Below, one piece after another: positions 1-8,105 of a DNA stretch of 64,000 bases. The first letter of the stretch is position 1. Each line of letters starts with the position of its first letter. A program made the position numbers and the translations under genes. The notes under the pieces are model-generated. The model had not been told where the DNA came from, searched no databases, and was given only the letters and a program-made list of their open reading frames with translations. The DNA is from Butyricicoccus sp. Marseille-Q5471 (lineage in GTDB: Bacteria; Bacillota; Clostridia; Oscillospirales; Butyricicoccaceae): the NCBI RefSeq assembly GCF_951230135.1, contig NZ_CATNVC010000002.1:186001-250000 (forward strand), written 5' to 3'.

Positions 1-273
1 GGTGTTTGCATGCCGGAAAAGGTCATCCTGTTTGCCGAAAAGAGGACGATGTCCACCCGCAAGCTGAAGTCTCTCAGCCTGTGCGTCATCGTGGGCGAAA
101 ATGAGAATCCGCGCGCACTGCGCACCCGGATGCATTTAGCCGTCTCGGTTGATGTGCCGGTAACGCTCTGCGTCTACACCGCCGAGCAATGGGAGGAGCT
201 GCTTGAAGACGAATCCTCCTATGCCGCATGGATTGCGCGGAAAGGGCAGGTGTTATATGGGCCGAAAACGTAA
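1..273 (+). CDS. MNT-type nucleotidyltransferase-like protein, degenerate, 5' end probably outside window
   Basis: The reading frame is open from base 1; the first ATG is at base 10, so the gene probably begins upstream. It resembles the small MNT (minimal nucleotidyltransferase) proteins that pair with HEPN proteins: a PEKVILF strand at the start and a C-terminal pattern (VTLCVYTAEQWEELLEDE, then QVLYG) like the family's EEFEEL...VLYE end. The catalytic part is not conserved. The usual GSxARG turn reads AEKRTM, and the two metal-binding Asp positions are Ser/Cys in LSLCVIV. It is therefore probably catalytically dead and may act only as a binding partner. It overlaps the HEPN gene by 17 bases. 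Family assignment is by pattern only. Confidence 0.6.
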   Translation, partial: GVCMPEKVILFAEKRTMSTRKLKSLSLCVIVGENENPRALRTRMHLAVSVDVPVTLCVYTAEQWEELLEDESSYAAWIARKGQVLYGPKT

Positions 274-694
274 AGGGGCATCCGACAGCCAGTTTTACTA
301 CAAATGGCTAGACAAGGCGCTGTGCGATTTGCAGTGCGCCCGCATTCTCCACACCTACGGCGGGGATATGTACAACATTGCCTTTCACTGCCAACAGGGC
401 ATTGAAAAGGCGCTCAAGGGGTATCTGCTTTTTCGCACCGGTCGGCATTTTGACGGACACAACCTGACCTATCTGTGCCGGCAGGCCATTCACCTTGACG
501 CCGCCTTCAACGAATACCTCGACGAAAGTGCGGCGCTCAACGACCTGTATATTGAAACGCGATACCCGACCGACCTACCGTTCGAGATTGACGAGCTTGA
601 GATTCGGCGCTACCTCGAGATGGCCGAAATCATGTTTGCCGCCATCCGCAAAGAGCTGTACGCAGCCGGCCGCCCGCATCAAATTTCCGAATAG
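257..694 (+). CDS. HEPN domain protein
   Basis: This is a 145-residue, mostly helical protein with the HEPN layout: an N-terminal helix (FYYKWLDKALCDLQCARIL), then FHCQQGIEKALKGYL (the common CQQ.EKALKA helix), and a C-terminal LNDLYIETRYPTDLPFE segment where HEPN proteins carry their conserved YxxxRYPD. HEPN proteins of this group partner with MNT nucleotidyltransferases, either as toxin-antitoxin pairs or as housekeeping nucleotide-binding modules. A classic Rx4-6H RNase motif is not evident, so nuclease activity is uncertain. The ATG at 257 was chosen over 203 because it matches the family N-terminus and gives a short overlap with the upstream gene. A terminator follows. Confidence 0.72.
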   Translation: MGRKRKGASDSQFYYKWLDKALCDLQCARILHTYGGDMYNIAFHCQQGIEKALKGYLLFRTGRHFDGHNLTYLCRQAIHLDAAFNEYLDESAALNDLYIETRYPTDLPFEIDELEIRRYLEMAEIMFAAIRKELYAAGRPHQISE

Positions 695-697
695 AAA

Positions 698-724
698 AAG
701 CGCCATGCAGAAGCATGGCGCTTT
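698..724. terminator. Bidirectional intrinsic terminator
   Basis: A perfect 9-bp stem GCGCCATGC/GCATGGCGC with a 4-base loop is flanked by AAA and TTT. It lies between the convergent HEPN gene and the glycosyltransferase gene. Confidence 0.8.
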
Positions 725-727
725 ATA

Positions 728-1999
728 TTATTCCTCGCGGTGTTTGAGCGGAACGCCGTGCTGAATCGGCTTCCACTCTACTTTTTGCATCAGTGCAACA
801 ATCGAAATCGGCACATAGGTCAGCATAAAGAACGGGAAGGTAAACACGCTGAGCAGTTTTTTATGTACCGGCCCGTCAATCTTTTTCCATTCGCAGAGCA
901 TACTGATTGCTCCGAAGCAGAATAAACTGCACCACAGTCCCATCACGGTCATTACCGTGATGTGCATCAGCAGACGCAGCACACGATACATCACATAAAT
1001 CGGCTGCGTAAAGCAGGTTACGCCGACTACCAAGCCGACCAAGATTGCCGTCACGGTAATCAGATTGCAGGGGGCGACCGTCATCAGCATATCGTAGCAG
1101 GAGAAACCCCTTCTGCCGCCGCGCAGCGTGCCCCGCAGCAGTGAACCCATATATTTTGCATCCACTTGATAAAAGCCCTTGCTCCAGCGCATGCGCTGAT
1201 CCCAGGACTGCTTGAAACGCGTCGGCTGTTCGTCGTAGACCACCGCTGTGCCGCAGTAACCGATCTTGCGTCCCTCCACTGCGCAGGACACGGAAAACTC
1301 AATATCCTCCGTCAGCAGATGGTAGGGCCAACCGTTTTTCTCCCGCAGCACGTCGCCGGAAATCAAAAAGCCTGTCCCTGAAACAGCACAGTTGATGCCA
1401 AGCTGTGCACGCGGCTGGTTTAAAAACCGACCCTCACGCACAAACCACAGCGAATATCCCGCCGTAATCCAGTTGTCACAAAAATTCTTGGAGTTACGGT
1501 AGCAGGTAATCGCCGCGTAGTCACTTCCATCGAACATTTTGTTCATCTCGGTAACGAAATCTTGGTCGACGATATTATCTGCATCGAATACGAAGAAGCC
1601 ATCGTAGGTGTCGCGTCCGTGGTTCTGAAAGATGCGCTGAATCAGGAAATCCATTGCATAGCCCTTGCCTACCTGCGTCTTGTTGAACCGTTCATATACA
1701 AAAGCGCCGGCAGCGCGCGCCACCGTGGCGGTATCATCGGTGCAGTTATCCGCGATCACGAAAATATCAACCAGTTCCTCGGGATATCTCTGCTTTTTCA
1801 AGCTTACGATCAGTCCCTCAATTACATTTTGCTCATTGCGCGCCGCAATCATCACGGCGTAGCGATGCGGCGGCGCATCCTCACGTCCCTTACGCCCCCT
1901 GCCAAGCAGTCCGACTGCCAAATAGACCATTTGGTATGCATACGCGGCAGTAAAAAACACAAACAGTACAAACTGCAGGCTCTCCAAAAACCGTATCAT
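728..1999 (-). CDS. Membrane glycosyltransferase family 2
   Basis: This 423-residue processive-type GT2 enzyme would transfer a sugar from a nucleotide-sugar donor at the inner membrane. An N-terminal membrane segment (about 7-32) precedes a GT-A domain with the family signatures: AARNE (about 52-56), the DxD metal site as FDADN (139-141), the acceptor-site TED (230-232) and QRMRW (268-272). Two or more membrane segments follow (about 305-410). QxxRW suggests a polymerising enzyme of the cellulose/hyaluronan/poly-GlcNAc synthase superfamily, but substrate and product cannot be read. ATG at 1999 is preceded by AAGGAG. No partner export gene is adjacent, so its role is unknown. Confidence 0.85.
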   Translation of the reverse strand: MIRFLESLQFVLFVFFTAAYAYQMVYLAVGLLGRGRKGREDAPPHRYAVMIAARNEQNVIEGLIVSLKKQRYPEELVDIFVIADNCTDDTATVARAAGAFVYERFNKTQVGKGYAMDFLIQRIFQNHGRDTYDGFFVFDADNIVDQDFVTEMNKMFDGSDYAAITCYRNSKNFCDNWITAGYSLWFVREGRFLNQPRAQLGINCAVSGTGFLISGDVLREKNGWPYHLLTEDIEFSVSCAVEGRKIGYCGTAVVYDEQPTRFKQSWDQRMRWSKGFYQVDAKYMGSLLRGTLRGGRRGFSCYDMLMTVAPCNLITVTAILVGLVVGVTCFTQPIYVMYRVLRLLMHITVMTVMGLWCSLFCFGAISMLCEWKKIDGPVHKKLLSVFTFPFFMLTYVPISIVALMQKVEWKPIQHGVPLKHREE

Positions 2000-2046
2000 G
2001 ATGATGATCTCCTTAATCTCTGTAAAGTCGCAAATGTCCGCTTACT

Positions 2047-2074
2047 ATGATATCACTTCATACATTTTTTTCAA
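2047..2074 (-). promoter_or_regulatory. Probable sigma-A promoter of the glycosyltransferase gene
   Basis: On the minus strand TTGAAA (2069-2074) and TATCAT (2047-2052) are separated by 16 bases, about 50 bases before the start codon. Confidence 0.5.
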
Positions 2075-2165
2075 TGACGTTTCACACAAATTTCCCGGGT
2101 AATTTTAATTTTTCTCTGGTGAAATCTCAGGTCACACACGCTTCATCATTGACACTATCTAACAT

Positions 2166-2196
2166 AAAGGGCACCGCCCAATGGCGATGCCCTTTT
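2166..2196 (-). terminator. Intrinsic terminator after the corA-like gene
   Basis: The stem AAAGGGCAxCGCC/GGCGxTGCCCTTT with a CAAT/ATTG loop starts directly downstream of the stop codon at 2198. Confidence 0.75.
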
Positions 2197-2197
2197 C

Positions 2198-3139
2198 TCA
2201 ATACAGTTTTCTCTTTTTGAGCAAGTACCACGCTCCTGCGCAGGCCACAACCGATATAATCAGCGGAATCCACCAGAAAACATCGCCCGGAATCACACCG
2301 CCCTCGATATTCATGCCATAGAAGCCGAATACAATGTTGGGAATCGTCATGATGATGGTCAGCACCGTGAGCACCTTCATGATGATATTCAGGTTGTTCG
2401 AAACGACCGACGCATACGCATCCATCGTGCCCGATAAGATGCTCGAGTAAATGCCCGCCATTTCAATGGCCTGGCGAATCTCAATCAGCGCATCCTCAAG
2501 GATATCACGATCATCCTCGTACAGCTTGAGCACGCGGCCGCGCAGCACCTTTTCCATTGTCACTTCGTTGCCCTTCAGCGAGGCCGAAAAGTAAACCAAC
2601 GATTTGGATAAACCGAGCAGTTGAATGAGTTCCTCATTCTTCAGCGAATCGTAGAGTCGCTTTTCGACCTTGGTAAAGTCACGCTCAATCATGCGCAGGT
2701 TTTTCAGGAAGCGTCCGGCCACGCGCAGCAGGATTTGAAACACAAACCGCGTGCGCAACGCCGTATGAACGCCCTTAACCGCGCCTTCTGCAATCGAGCG
2801 CAGAATAACCGTGTCCTCCAGACAGACTGTGATGACTGCATTTTCCGCCACCACAATGCCCATTGGCAGGGTGCTGAACAGCTGCTGCCCGCCCTCGCCC
2901 GAGTTGCGTTCCACCATCGGCACGTCGATAATCATCAGAAGCTGATCATCCTCCGTATCGACACGCGAGCTTTCCTCCGGGTCGAGCGCCGCGCGGACGA
3001 AATCCTCCTCCACGCGTGCAAAACGAGCAATTTCCTCAATTTCATCCGAGCTTGGCCGGACCATATTGACCCAGCAGCCATCAGCGAAATCCGGAATCGC
3101 GGTCACTTGTCCGTCTATCGTCTTGTAATATTCTACCAT
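2198..3139 (-). CDS. corA: CorA-family Mg2+/divalent cation transporter
   Basis: The 313-residue protein has the CorA layout: a large soluble N-terminal domain, a long helix (about 160-250) and two C-terminal membrane helices (about 253-273 and 286-305). The signature GMN at 275-277 (YGMN) lies at the end of the first helix, where it forms the selectivity filter of the pentameric channel. The C-terminus LLKKRKLY is basic, as usual. Family members move Mg2+, Co2+ or Ni2+; this sequence is closer to the Firmicutes YfjQ-like branch, so Mg2+ is probable but not proven. ATG at 3139 follows GAAAGGTGG. It is monocistronic, with terminators on both sides. Confidence 0.9.
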   Translation of the reverse strand: MVEYYKTIDGQVTAIPDFADGCWVNMVRPSSDEIEEIARFARVEEDFVRAALDPEESSRVDTEDDQLLMIIDVPMVERNSGEGGQQLFSTLPMGIVVAENAVITVCLEDTVILRSIAEGAVKGVHTALRTRFVFQILLRVAGRFLKNLRMIERDFTKVEKRLYDSLKNEELIQLLGLSKSLVYFSASLKGNEVTMEKVLRGRVLKLYEDDRDILEDALIEIRQAIEMAGIYSSILSGTMDAYASVVSNNLNIIMKVLTVLTIIMTIPNIVFGFYGMNIEGGVIPGDVFWWIPLIISVVACAGAWYLLKKRKLY

Positions 3140-3275
3140 AGCGTACCACCTTTCCGCGGCAGGCTATGCGCATGCCCCACCGCGTGTCTTTATTCTTTTG
3201 AAAATACTTCGGGGTTCGGGACTCACGGTGAGATCACTTCCTTTTTACCAAAATTTAATAGGGTCTTTTCAGACT

Positions 3276-3301
3276 AAAACAGCCCTTTTCAGGGCTGTTT
3301 T
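3276..3301 (-). terminator. Intrinsic terminator at the end of the dcw cluster
   Basis: AAAACAGCCC/GGGCTGTTTT forms a 10-bp stem with a 6-base loop, 20 bases after the ftsZ stop. Confidence 0.8.
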
Positions 3302-3321
3302 GTTGACGCTTTAACGATTGT

Positions 3322-4449
3322 TTATCTGTCCTTATCGAAAATACGCATCAGTACATCGAATGCGGCATCATCGGAACCGACTTCGTTTGAGGACTTGTCC
3401 GCTGCAGGAGCCGAGGTGGCTGCGCTGCTGAACAGGCCTGCGGAAGCGGGCTGCTCCTTTTTGCCGTCCATCGCCAGTGTTGCCGAGTTGGGCGCCTTAT
3501 CAAAACCGGTGGCAATAACCACAACACGGATTTCATCGTCCATGCTCTCATCGATGAACGCACCGAAGATAATATGTGCATCGGGGTGAGCCGCCTGCTG
3601 CACCATGGTAGCTGCAGTCTCGACTTCATCCAGACCGATATCGTCCGACCCGATGACGGAAACAATGACGCCGCGTGCGGAGTCGATCGAGGTCTCGAGC
3701 AGCGGGCTGGAAATTGCCATACGGGCAGCCTCGGCAGCCTTATCCTTACCGGCGGCGCGGCCGGTGCCGATATGTGCGTAGCCTGCATCCTTCATGACCG
3801 AGGTCACGTCTGCAAAGTCAAGGTTAATGAATCCCGGAACGGTAATCAGCTCAGAGATATTGGCAACTGCCTGACGCAGCACGCCATCGGCGATTTCAAA
3901 CGCGTTCTTAAAGGTAATCTTCTGCTCGGAAACGAACTTGAGGCGTTCGTTCGGGATGATAACCAACGAGTCAACGTTCTGGCACAGCGCATCGATGCCG
4001 CTCAGTGCCTGCTCGAGGCGCTTCTTGCCTTCGAACGAGAACGGACGGGTAACAACGCCAACGGTCAGGATGCCCATCTCGCGCGCAATCTGCGCCACGA
4101 CCGGAGCCGCACCTGTACCGGTGCCGCCGCCCATGCCGGCGGTGATAAATACCATGTTGGTGTCCTGCAGCGCAGCTGCAATCTGCTCGCGGCTCTCTTC
4201 TGCCGCCTTACGACCAATTTCGGGGTTGGCGCCGGCGCCCTGTCCCTTGGTCAGCTTTTCGCCGATCTGAATTTTCGTACCGGCCTGAGAAAAATTCAGC
4301 GCCTGCATATCGGTGTTGACCGAAACGAACTCAACACCCTGCACGCCGCTTTCAACCATGCGATTGACTGCGTTACCGCCGCCACCGCCAATACCGATGA
4401 CCTTAATGCTCACCACATTGTCCAAGCCAGATTCAAACTGAAAACCCAT
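3322..4449 (-). CDS. ftsZ: Cell division protein FtsZ
   Basis: FtsZ is the tubulin-like GTPase that polymerises into the cytokinetic Z-ring. The 375-residue protein has [17 protein letters not shown] near the N-terminus and the tubulin signature GGGTGTG (about 107-113), followed by the T7-loop region and the usual C-terminal GTPase-activating domain. An alanine/serine-rich linker then leads to the C-terminus. The end reads [12 protein letters not shown] rather than the common D-I-P-x-F-L-type peptide that binds FtsA/SepF. Start: GGAGG abuts an upstream ATG at 4458, so the ATG at 4449 (MGFQFES) with 9-base spacing is preferred. It has its own promoter. ftsA, usually next to ftsZ, is not present here. 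Confidence 0.97.
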   Translation of the reverse strand: MGFQFESGLDNVVSIKVIGIGGGGGNAVNRMVESGVQGVEFVSVNTDMQALNFSQAGTKIQIGEKLTKGQGAGANPEIGRKAAEESREQIAAALQDTNMVFITAGMGGGTGTGAAPVVAQIAREMGILTVGVVTRPFSFEGKKRLEQALSGIDALCQNVDSLVIIPNERLKFVSEQKITFKNAFEIADGVLRQAVANISELITVPGFINLDFADVTSVMKDAGYAHIGTGRAAGKDKAAEAARMAISSPLLETSIDSARGVIVSVIGSDDIGLDEVETAATMVQQAAHPDAHIIFGAFIDESMDDEIRVVVIATGFDKAPNSATLAMDGKKEQPASAGLFSSAATSAPAADKSSNEVGSDDAAFDVLMRIFDKDR

Positions 4450-4566
4450 TGTTGCCATCCTCCGTTATGATTAAAGATCTAAGTAAATTCTGTTATTGCG
4501 TCTGTCGGGAAATACACGCGGAATCCAATTCACCTCACGCGCGGGCAGCATGCCCCTATTGTTTTA

Positions 4567-4595
4567 ATTTTAACCCCATTTCACGCATTTTGCAA
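4567..4595 (-). promoter_or_regulatory. Sigma-A promoter of ftsZ
   Basis: TTGCAA (4590-4595) and TAAAAT (4567-4572) on the minus strand are separated by 17 bases, about 110 bases upstream of ftsZ. This lets ftsZ be transcribed apart from the rest of the cluster. The 273-base divIB-ftsZ gap holds this promoter and a weak hairpin and nothing else that I see. Confidence 0.7.
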
Positions 4596-4670
4596 CATAT
4601 ATTAGTGAATTCCTCAAAAAAAACTTGAAATTTTCTGTCGCTTTACACCAAAGGAATCCATTTCATGCAG

Positions 4671-4706
4671 AAAACCGGGCAATTCCCACGAAAAACGCCG
4701 GTTTTT
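4671..4706 (-). terminator. Weak hairpin after divIB
   Basis: AAAACCGG and CCGGTTTT form an inverted repeat with a long internal loop, just after the divIB stop. There is no clean U-run on the minus strand, so it may attenuate rather than end transcription. Confidence 0.35.
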
Positions 4707-4722
4707 GTTCCTTTTCCCGGGG

Positions 4723-5721
4723 TTATTGATCGCTATTTCCAGTTTCCCCGGCATCACCGTTCGCAGCCTCGTCCGAATTCCCGGCAGCGGTATCGCCCGA
4801 TGCTGCTTCGCCGGACACGTCTGTTTGAGGCTTGTCCCCTGCTGCAGTTGCCGTTCCCGCAGTGTCAGCAGGCTGCTGGGCATCGCCCGATTCCGTCGAC
4901 TGCGTACCGTTTAAAATCGTCGCAGACAACGCGACATTTTCCGCCGTGTCGGGCACAAAATGTAGCCGCTGCTTGCCGTCCCAATAAAGCCGTCCAACGT
5001 CGGATGGCGAGAGCCGGCCCTCAATCACATTTTTTGCAAACCGCAGGCGATACCCCACCTGATCGACCGTGCCGACCCGAATATCAAACCGGCCGAGATA
5101 GCCGATTCGGATGTCGGTCAGCGACTGCAGGTTGATGAAGCGCACCTCATCCATCATGGAGTTGCTCTTGACCTCATCAAGCACGGTCATCAGCACATTG
5201 ATATACGCGTCCTTCGTGCGGTCCAGCGTCTGCCCAAGCTGTATCCCCAGCATGGACACACCCGTAATCACAGGCAGGCCGCCGTCGGTATTGGTCTGCT
5301 CAAGCACCTTTCCGGTGCTGCTCAGCAGGTAATACCCGCCGTCTGCCGGGACTGCAAGCGCAGCCTTGCATTCGGTGACGGATACGATGAGTGTATCCGG
5401 CAGATGGCGGCGAATGCGCACGCTTTCCAAATAGGGAAATTTGACACGCAGGTTATTTGCCTCCGCAACCTTGTTCCAAAGATACAGGTTGTCCCCCATT
5501 TTCACATCCATACCGTCTACAATTTCGTGCTGCGTGTATCGGATGTTGCCTTCCACCTCAACTGAGTTGACCTTGAAGAACACCGTGACTGCGAGGATTG
5601 CCGCGGTCAGCAATACGGCGACAAAAGCAATTTTGCCGGCCAGATGGAATATCTGCTGCCGTCGTCCCGCCTGCCGCCGCCGCTGTTCAATTGTTTTCTG
5701 CTTCCGTTTACGCTTTTTCAC
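4723..5721 (-). CDS. divIB: Cell division protein DivIB/FtsQ
   Basis: A bitopic divisome protein of 332 residues. It has a very basic cytoplasmic N-terminus (KKRKRKQK, RRRQAGRRQQ), one membrane helix (about 28-48), then a POTRA domain beginning VNSVEVEGNIRYTQHEI, and a beta domain (about 120-240). The tail of roughly 60 residues is low-complexity, rich in Ala, Gly, Asp, Glu, Thr and Ser, and probably disordered outside the membrane. The family scaffolds FtsL/DivIC and septal synthases. The GTG start at 5721 lies 13 bases after the murG stop; upstream ATGs at 5865 and 5820 would extend into murG and were rejected. It follows murG in the dcw cluster. Confidence 0.9.
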   Translation of the reverse strand: MKKRKRKQKTIEQRRRQAGRRQQIFHLAGKIAFVAVLLTAAILAVTVFFKVNSVEVEGNIRYTQHEIVDGMDVKMGDNLYLWNKVAEANNLRVKFPYLESVRIRRHLPDTLIVSVTECKAALAVPADGGYYLLSSTGKVLEQTNTDGGLPVITGVSMLGIQLGQTLDRTKDAYINVLMTVLDEVKSNSMMDEVRFINLQSLTDIRIGYLGRFDIRVGTVDQVGYRLRFAKNVIEGRLSPSDVGRLYWDGKQRLHFVPDTAENVALSATILNGTQSTESGDAQQPADTAGTATAAGDKPQTDVSGEAASGDTAAGNSDEAANGDAGETGNSDQ

Positions 5722-5734
5722 TGCCGCCGCCCTC

Positions 5735-6871
5735 TTATCGCTTTCCGGCTGCAATCGCCTGCATGATTTGCTGATAAATCTGCTCACTCGCGTCGTGTGC
5801 GGCGAGCTTGGTTGCGTCATGTCCCATTCGGCGCAGTCTGTCTTGATCAGACAGCATGCTGCCAATCATCTCGTACAGTTTTTCCGGGGTTGCGTCTTTT
5901 TCAAGCAGTACGGTGCAGCCGCCTGCCGCTTCAAGCGCACGCGCATTTTTTTCCTGATGATTTTCCGCAACATATGGGGAGGGCACCAGAATCGCCGGAC
6001 GTCCCAGCATACACAGCTCGCCCAGTGTGGCTGCGCCCGCACGGCATACCACCAGATCGGCAGCCGCCAAGCGGTCATCCATATCATAAATATACTCAAC
6101 CAGCTTCACATTCGGATGCCGCTCCAAATCTGCGCCCTTTTCAGCGGCCAGACGGGGCATCCACTCACGTGCGGCGCTGCCGGACGCATGGACGTGATGG
6201 TATTTCACATTGTTTTTGCACTCAAGCGCGAGCAGCCCTGCCATATGCTCGTTCATGTACTTTGCACCCATGGAACCCCAGAACGAAACAACCAGCTGAT
6301 CCGTCTCACCCAGTCCAAACTTGGCGCGGGCACGTGTGCGGTCGGCGGTCACAATCTCACCGCGCACCGGCGAGCCGGTCACAATAATCTTATCGCCCCC
6401 GCCCAGCAGTTCCTTGGCCTGCTCAAAACAGACGAGCACACGATCCGCCTTTTTTGAAAGCATCTTGGTCACCTTACCGGGCAGCGCGTTGACCTCAAGC
6501 AGCACCGTAGGAATGCCCATCTGCTGCGCCGCCTTGACCACAGCAAACGAAGCATAGCCGCCGCATCCGATAACACAATCCGGCCGCGCCTTTTGCAGCA
6601 GCTTTTTCGCCTTGGACACCGCGCCGACCGCAAGCTTTGCAGCCTTCACATTGTGTGCCAGTCCCTTGGGGCTGAGCGAGCGCGACAGACCGATAATCTC
6701 AATCGCATCGAGGGGATACCCTTCGCGCGGAACAAGCTTGTTCTCGATGCCACGCTCCGAACCCGCGAACCGAATGACCGTGTCCGGATGCTTGTGCTCA
6801 AAATAGCGTGCGATGGCAAGACCCGGCGTAACATGGCCGCCCGTGCCGCCGCCCGTAATATACAGCTTCAA
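5735..6871 (-). CDS. murG: UDP-GlcNAc:lipid I N-acetylglucosaminyltransferase MurG
   Basis: MurG adds GlcNAc from UDP-GlcNAc to lipid I, making lipid II on the inner leaflet. The 378-residue GT-B protein starts with the family's glycine-rich loop GGGTGGHVTPGLAIA. It has a second conserved loop (FWGSMGAKYMNEHM), and the donor-site region CRAGAATLGEL with PSPYVAENHQEKNA, which bind the UDP-sugar. The start is TTG at 6871, behind GGGGGA and matching the family N-terminus. It lies between ftsW and divIB, the usual dcw position. Confidence 0.96.
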   Translation of the reverse strand: MKLYITGGGTGGHVTPGLAIARYFEHKHPDTVIRFAGSERGIENKLVPREGYPLDAIEIIGLSRSLSPKGLAHNVKAAKLAVGAVSKAKKLLQKARPDCVIGCGGYASFAVVKAAQQMGIPTVLLEVNALPGKVTKMLSKKADRVLVCFEQAKELLGGGDKIIVTGSPVRGEIVTADRTRARAKFGLGETDQLVVSFWGSMGAKYMNEHMAGLLALECKNNVKYHHVHASGSAAREWMPRLAAEKGADLERHPNVKLVEYIYDMDDRLAAADLVVCRAGAATLGELCMLGRPAILVPSPYVAENHQEKNARALEAAGGCTVLLEKDATPEKLYEMIGSMLSDQDRLRRMGHDATKLAAHDASEQIYQQIMQAIAAGKR

Positions 6872-6895
6872 TGTTCTTCCCCCATTTACAATACG

Positions 6896-8080
6896 CTATT
6901 GTTCCGCCTGCCGCACATCGACGCGCATATAGCGGGATATATTGAGTAATATGCCCATCTCGAGCAGCTGCATGAGCAGCGCCGTACCGCCATAGCTGAA
7001 GAACGGCAGGCTCGCGCCCGTAACAGGAATCAGCCCGCTGACAACAAACAGGTTCATCAGCGTCTGAATGGCGAGTTTTGCTGTAATGCCGGTAGCAACC
7101 ATGCAGCTGAACTTATCCGGTGCAGCACGTGCGATGGTGAAACCGCGATAAATCAGGTAAGCGAAGAGCAGAATCACAATCAGCGCACCGATGAAACCCA
7201 TTTCCTCGCTCCATGCCGAAAAAATGAAGTCGTTCTGCGGCTCGGGCAGATACAGGTGTTTTTGCCGTCCCTGCCCCAGTCCCAGACCGAAAAATCCGCC
7301 CGATCCTATGGCAATCTGGCTCATAGAGCCTTGGTAGCCCTTGTCTGCCATATCCTGAAACGGATCGAGCCACACACTGATTCGATCGCGCACATGTTCC
7401 TGCGTCATGTAAAACACCGTGCCGACAACCGCGCCGACCACGCCGACCGGTGCAAAATACCAAAGGCGCATCCCGGCGGCAAACATCATCGTAACACCGA
7501 TGCCGAAAATAATAATGGTTGCCGACGTGTGCGGCTCCATCAGCAGCAGACCCGCAATCACAATTAGCAGCAGGCCGTACGGCTTTGCCATACCCTTAAT
7601 GCTGCGCACGCTTGAGGGGTCTTTCGCAATCCAATAAGCGAAGCAGATGATAACGGCGATTTTGGAAACCTCCGACGGCTGAAAACCGAACAGCCAGCGC
7701 CGCGCACCGTTTGACACCGTGCCAAGCGGTGTGAGCACCAATACCAGCATGGCCAGTGCCACAATCAATAGCGGCTTGTAGAGAGATGCATAAATTTTGT
7801 AGTTAATTTTGGAAATAAACAGCATTGCACCTACACCCACCAGTGCAAACATACCCTGACGAGAGATAAAGTAGGTTGCGCTGCCAAAGCGATAGTAGCC
7901 GGTGGAATAGCTTGCGGAGAACAGTGCAATCAGGCCGATTGCCAACAGCATCAGGATGGAAAACAGCAGGCCTGCATCCCAACTGCCGGCGCGCTGACGC
8001 GTGCGGCGCTCGCTTTTCGGTTGCTCCGACTTTCGCGGCTCACGACGCATTTCACGAACATTGGTACTTGTTGCGGCCAT
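6896..8080 (-). CDS. ftsW: Septal peptidoglycan polymerase FtsW/SpoVE (SEDS family)
   Basis: The 394-residue polytopic membrane protein of the SEDS family (about ten membrane helices) polymerises lipid II with a cognate class B PBP. A basic cytoplasmic N-terminus (about 40 residues) precedes the helices. SEDS landmarks include WLFGFQPSEVSKI, the large extracellular loop with PEPQNDFIFSAWSEEMGF, and near the C-terminus TGASLPFFSYGGTAL. ATG at 8080 has GGAGGTGGCTC upstream; the longer frame from 8140 overlaps mraY and is not used. It directly follows mraY. The murD gene usually placed between them is missing. The partner is probably the PASTA PBP encoded upstream. Confidence 0.94.
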   Translation of the reverse strand: MAATSTNVREMRREPRKSEQPKSERRTRQRAGSWDAGLLFSILMLLAIGLIALFSASYSTGYYRFGSATYFISRQGMFALVGVGAMLFISKINYKIYASLYKPLLIVALAMLVLVLTPLGTVSNGARRWLFGFQPSEVSKIAVIICFAYWIAKDPSSVRSIKGMAKPYGLLLIVIAGLLLMEPHTSATIIIFGIGVTMMFAAGMRLWYFAPVGVVGAVVGTVFYMTQEHVRDRISVWLDPFQDMADKGYQGSMSQIAIGSGGFFGLGLGQGRQKHLYLPEPQNDFIFSAWSEEMGFIGALIVILLFAYLIYRGFTIARAAPDKFSCMVATGITAKLAIQTLMNLFVVSGLIPVTGASLPFFSYGGTALLMQLLEMGILLNISRYMRVDVRQAEQ

Positions 8081-8105
8081 GAGCCACCTCCAAAATAGTT
8101 TTAGA

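Noticed and set aside
3140-3275. Possible Mg2+ (M-box) riboswitch before the corA-like gene
   Set aside because: The leader has a GC-rich hairpin near the start codon but none of the conserved M-box blocks that I know.
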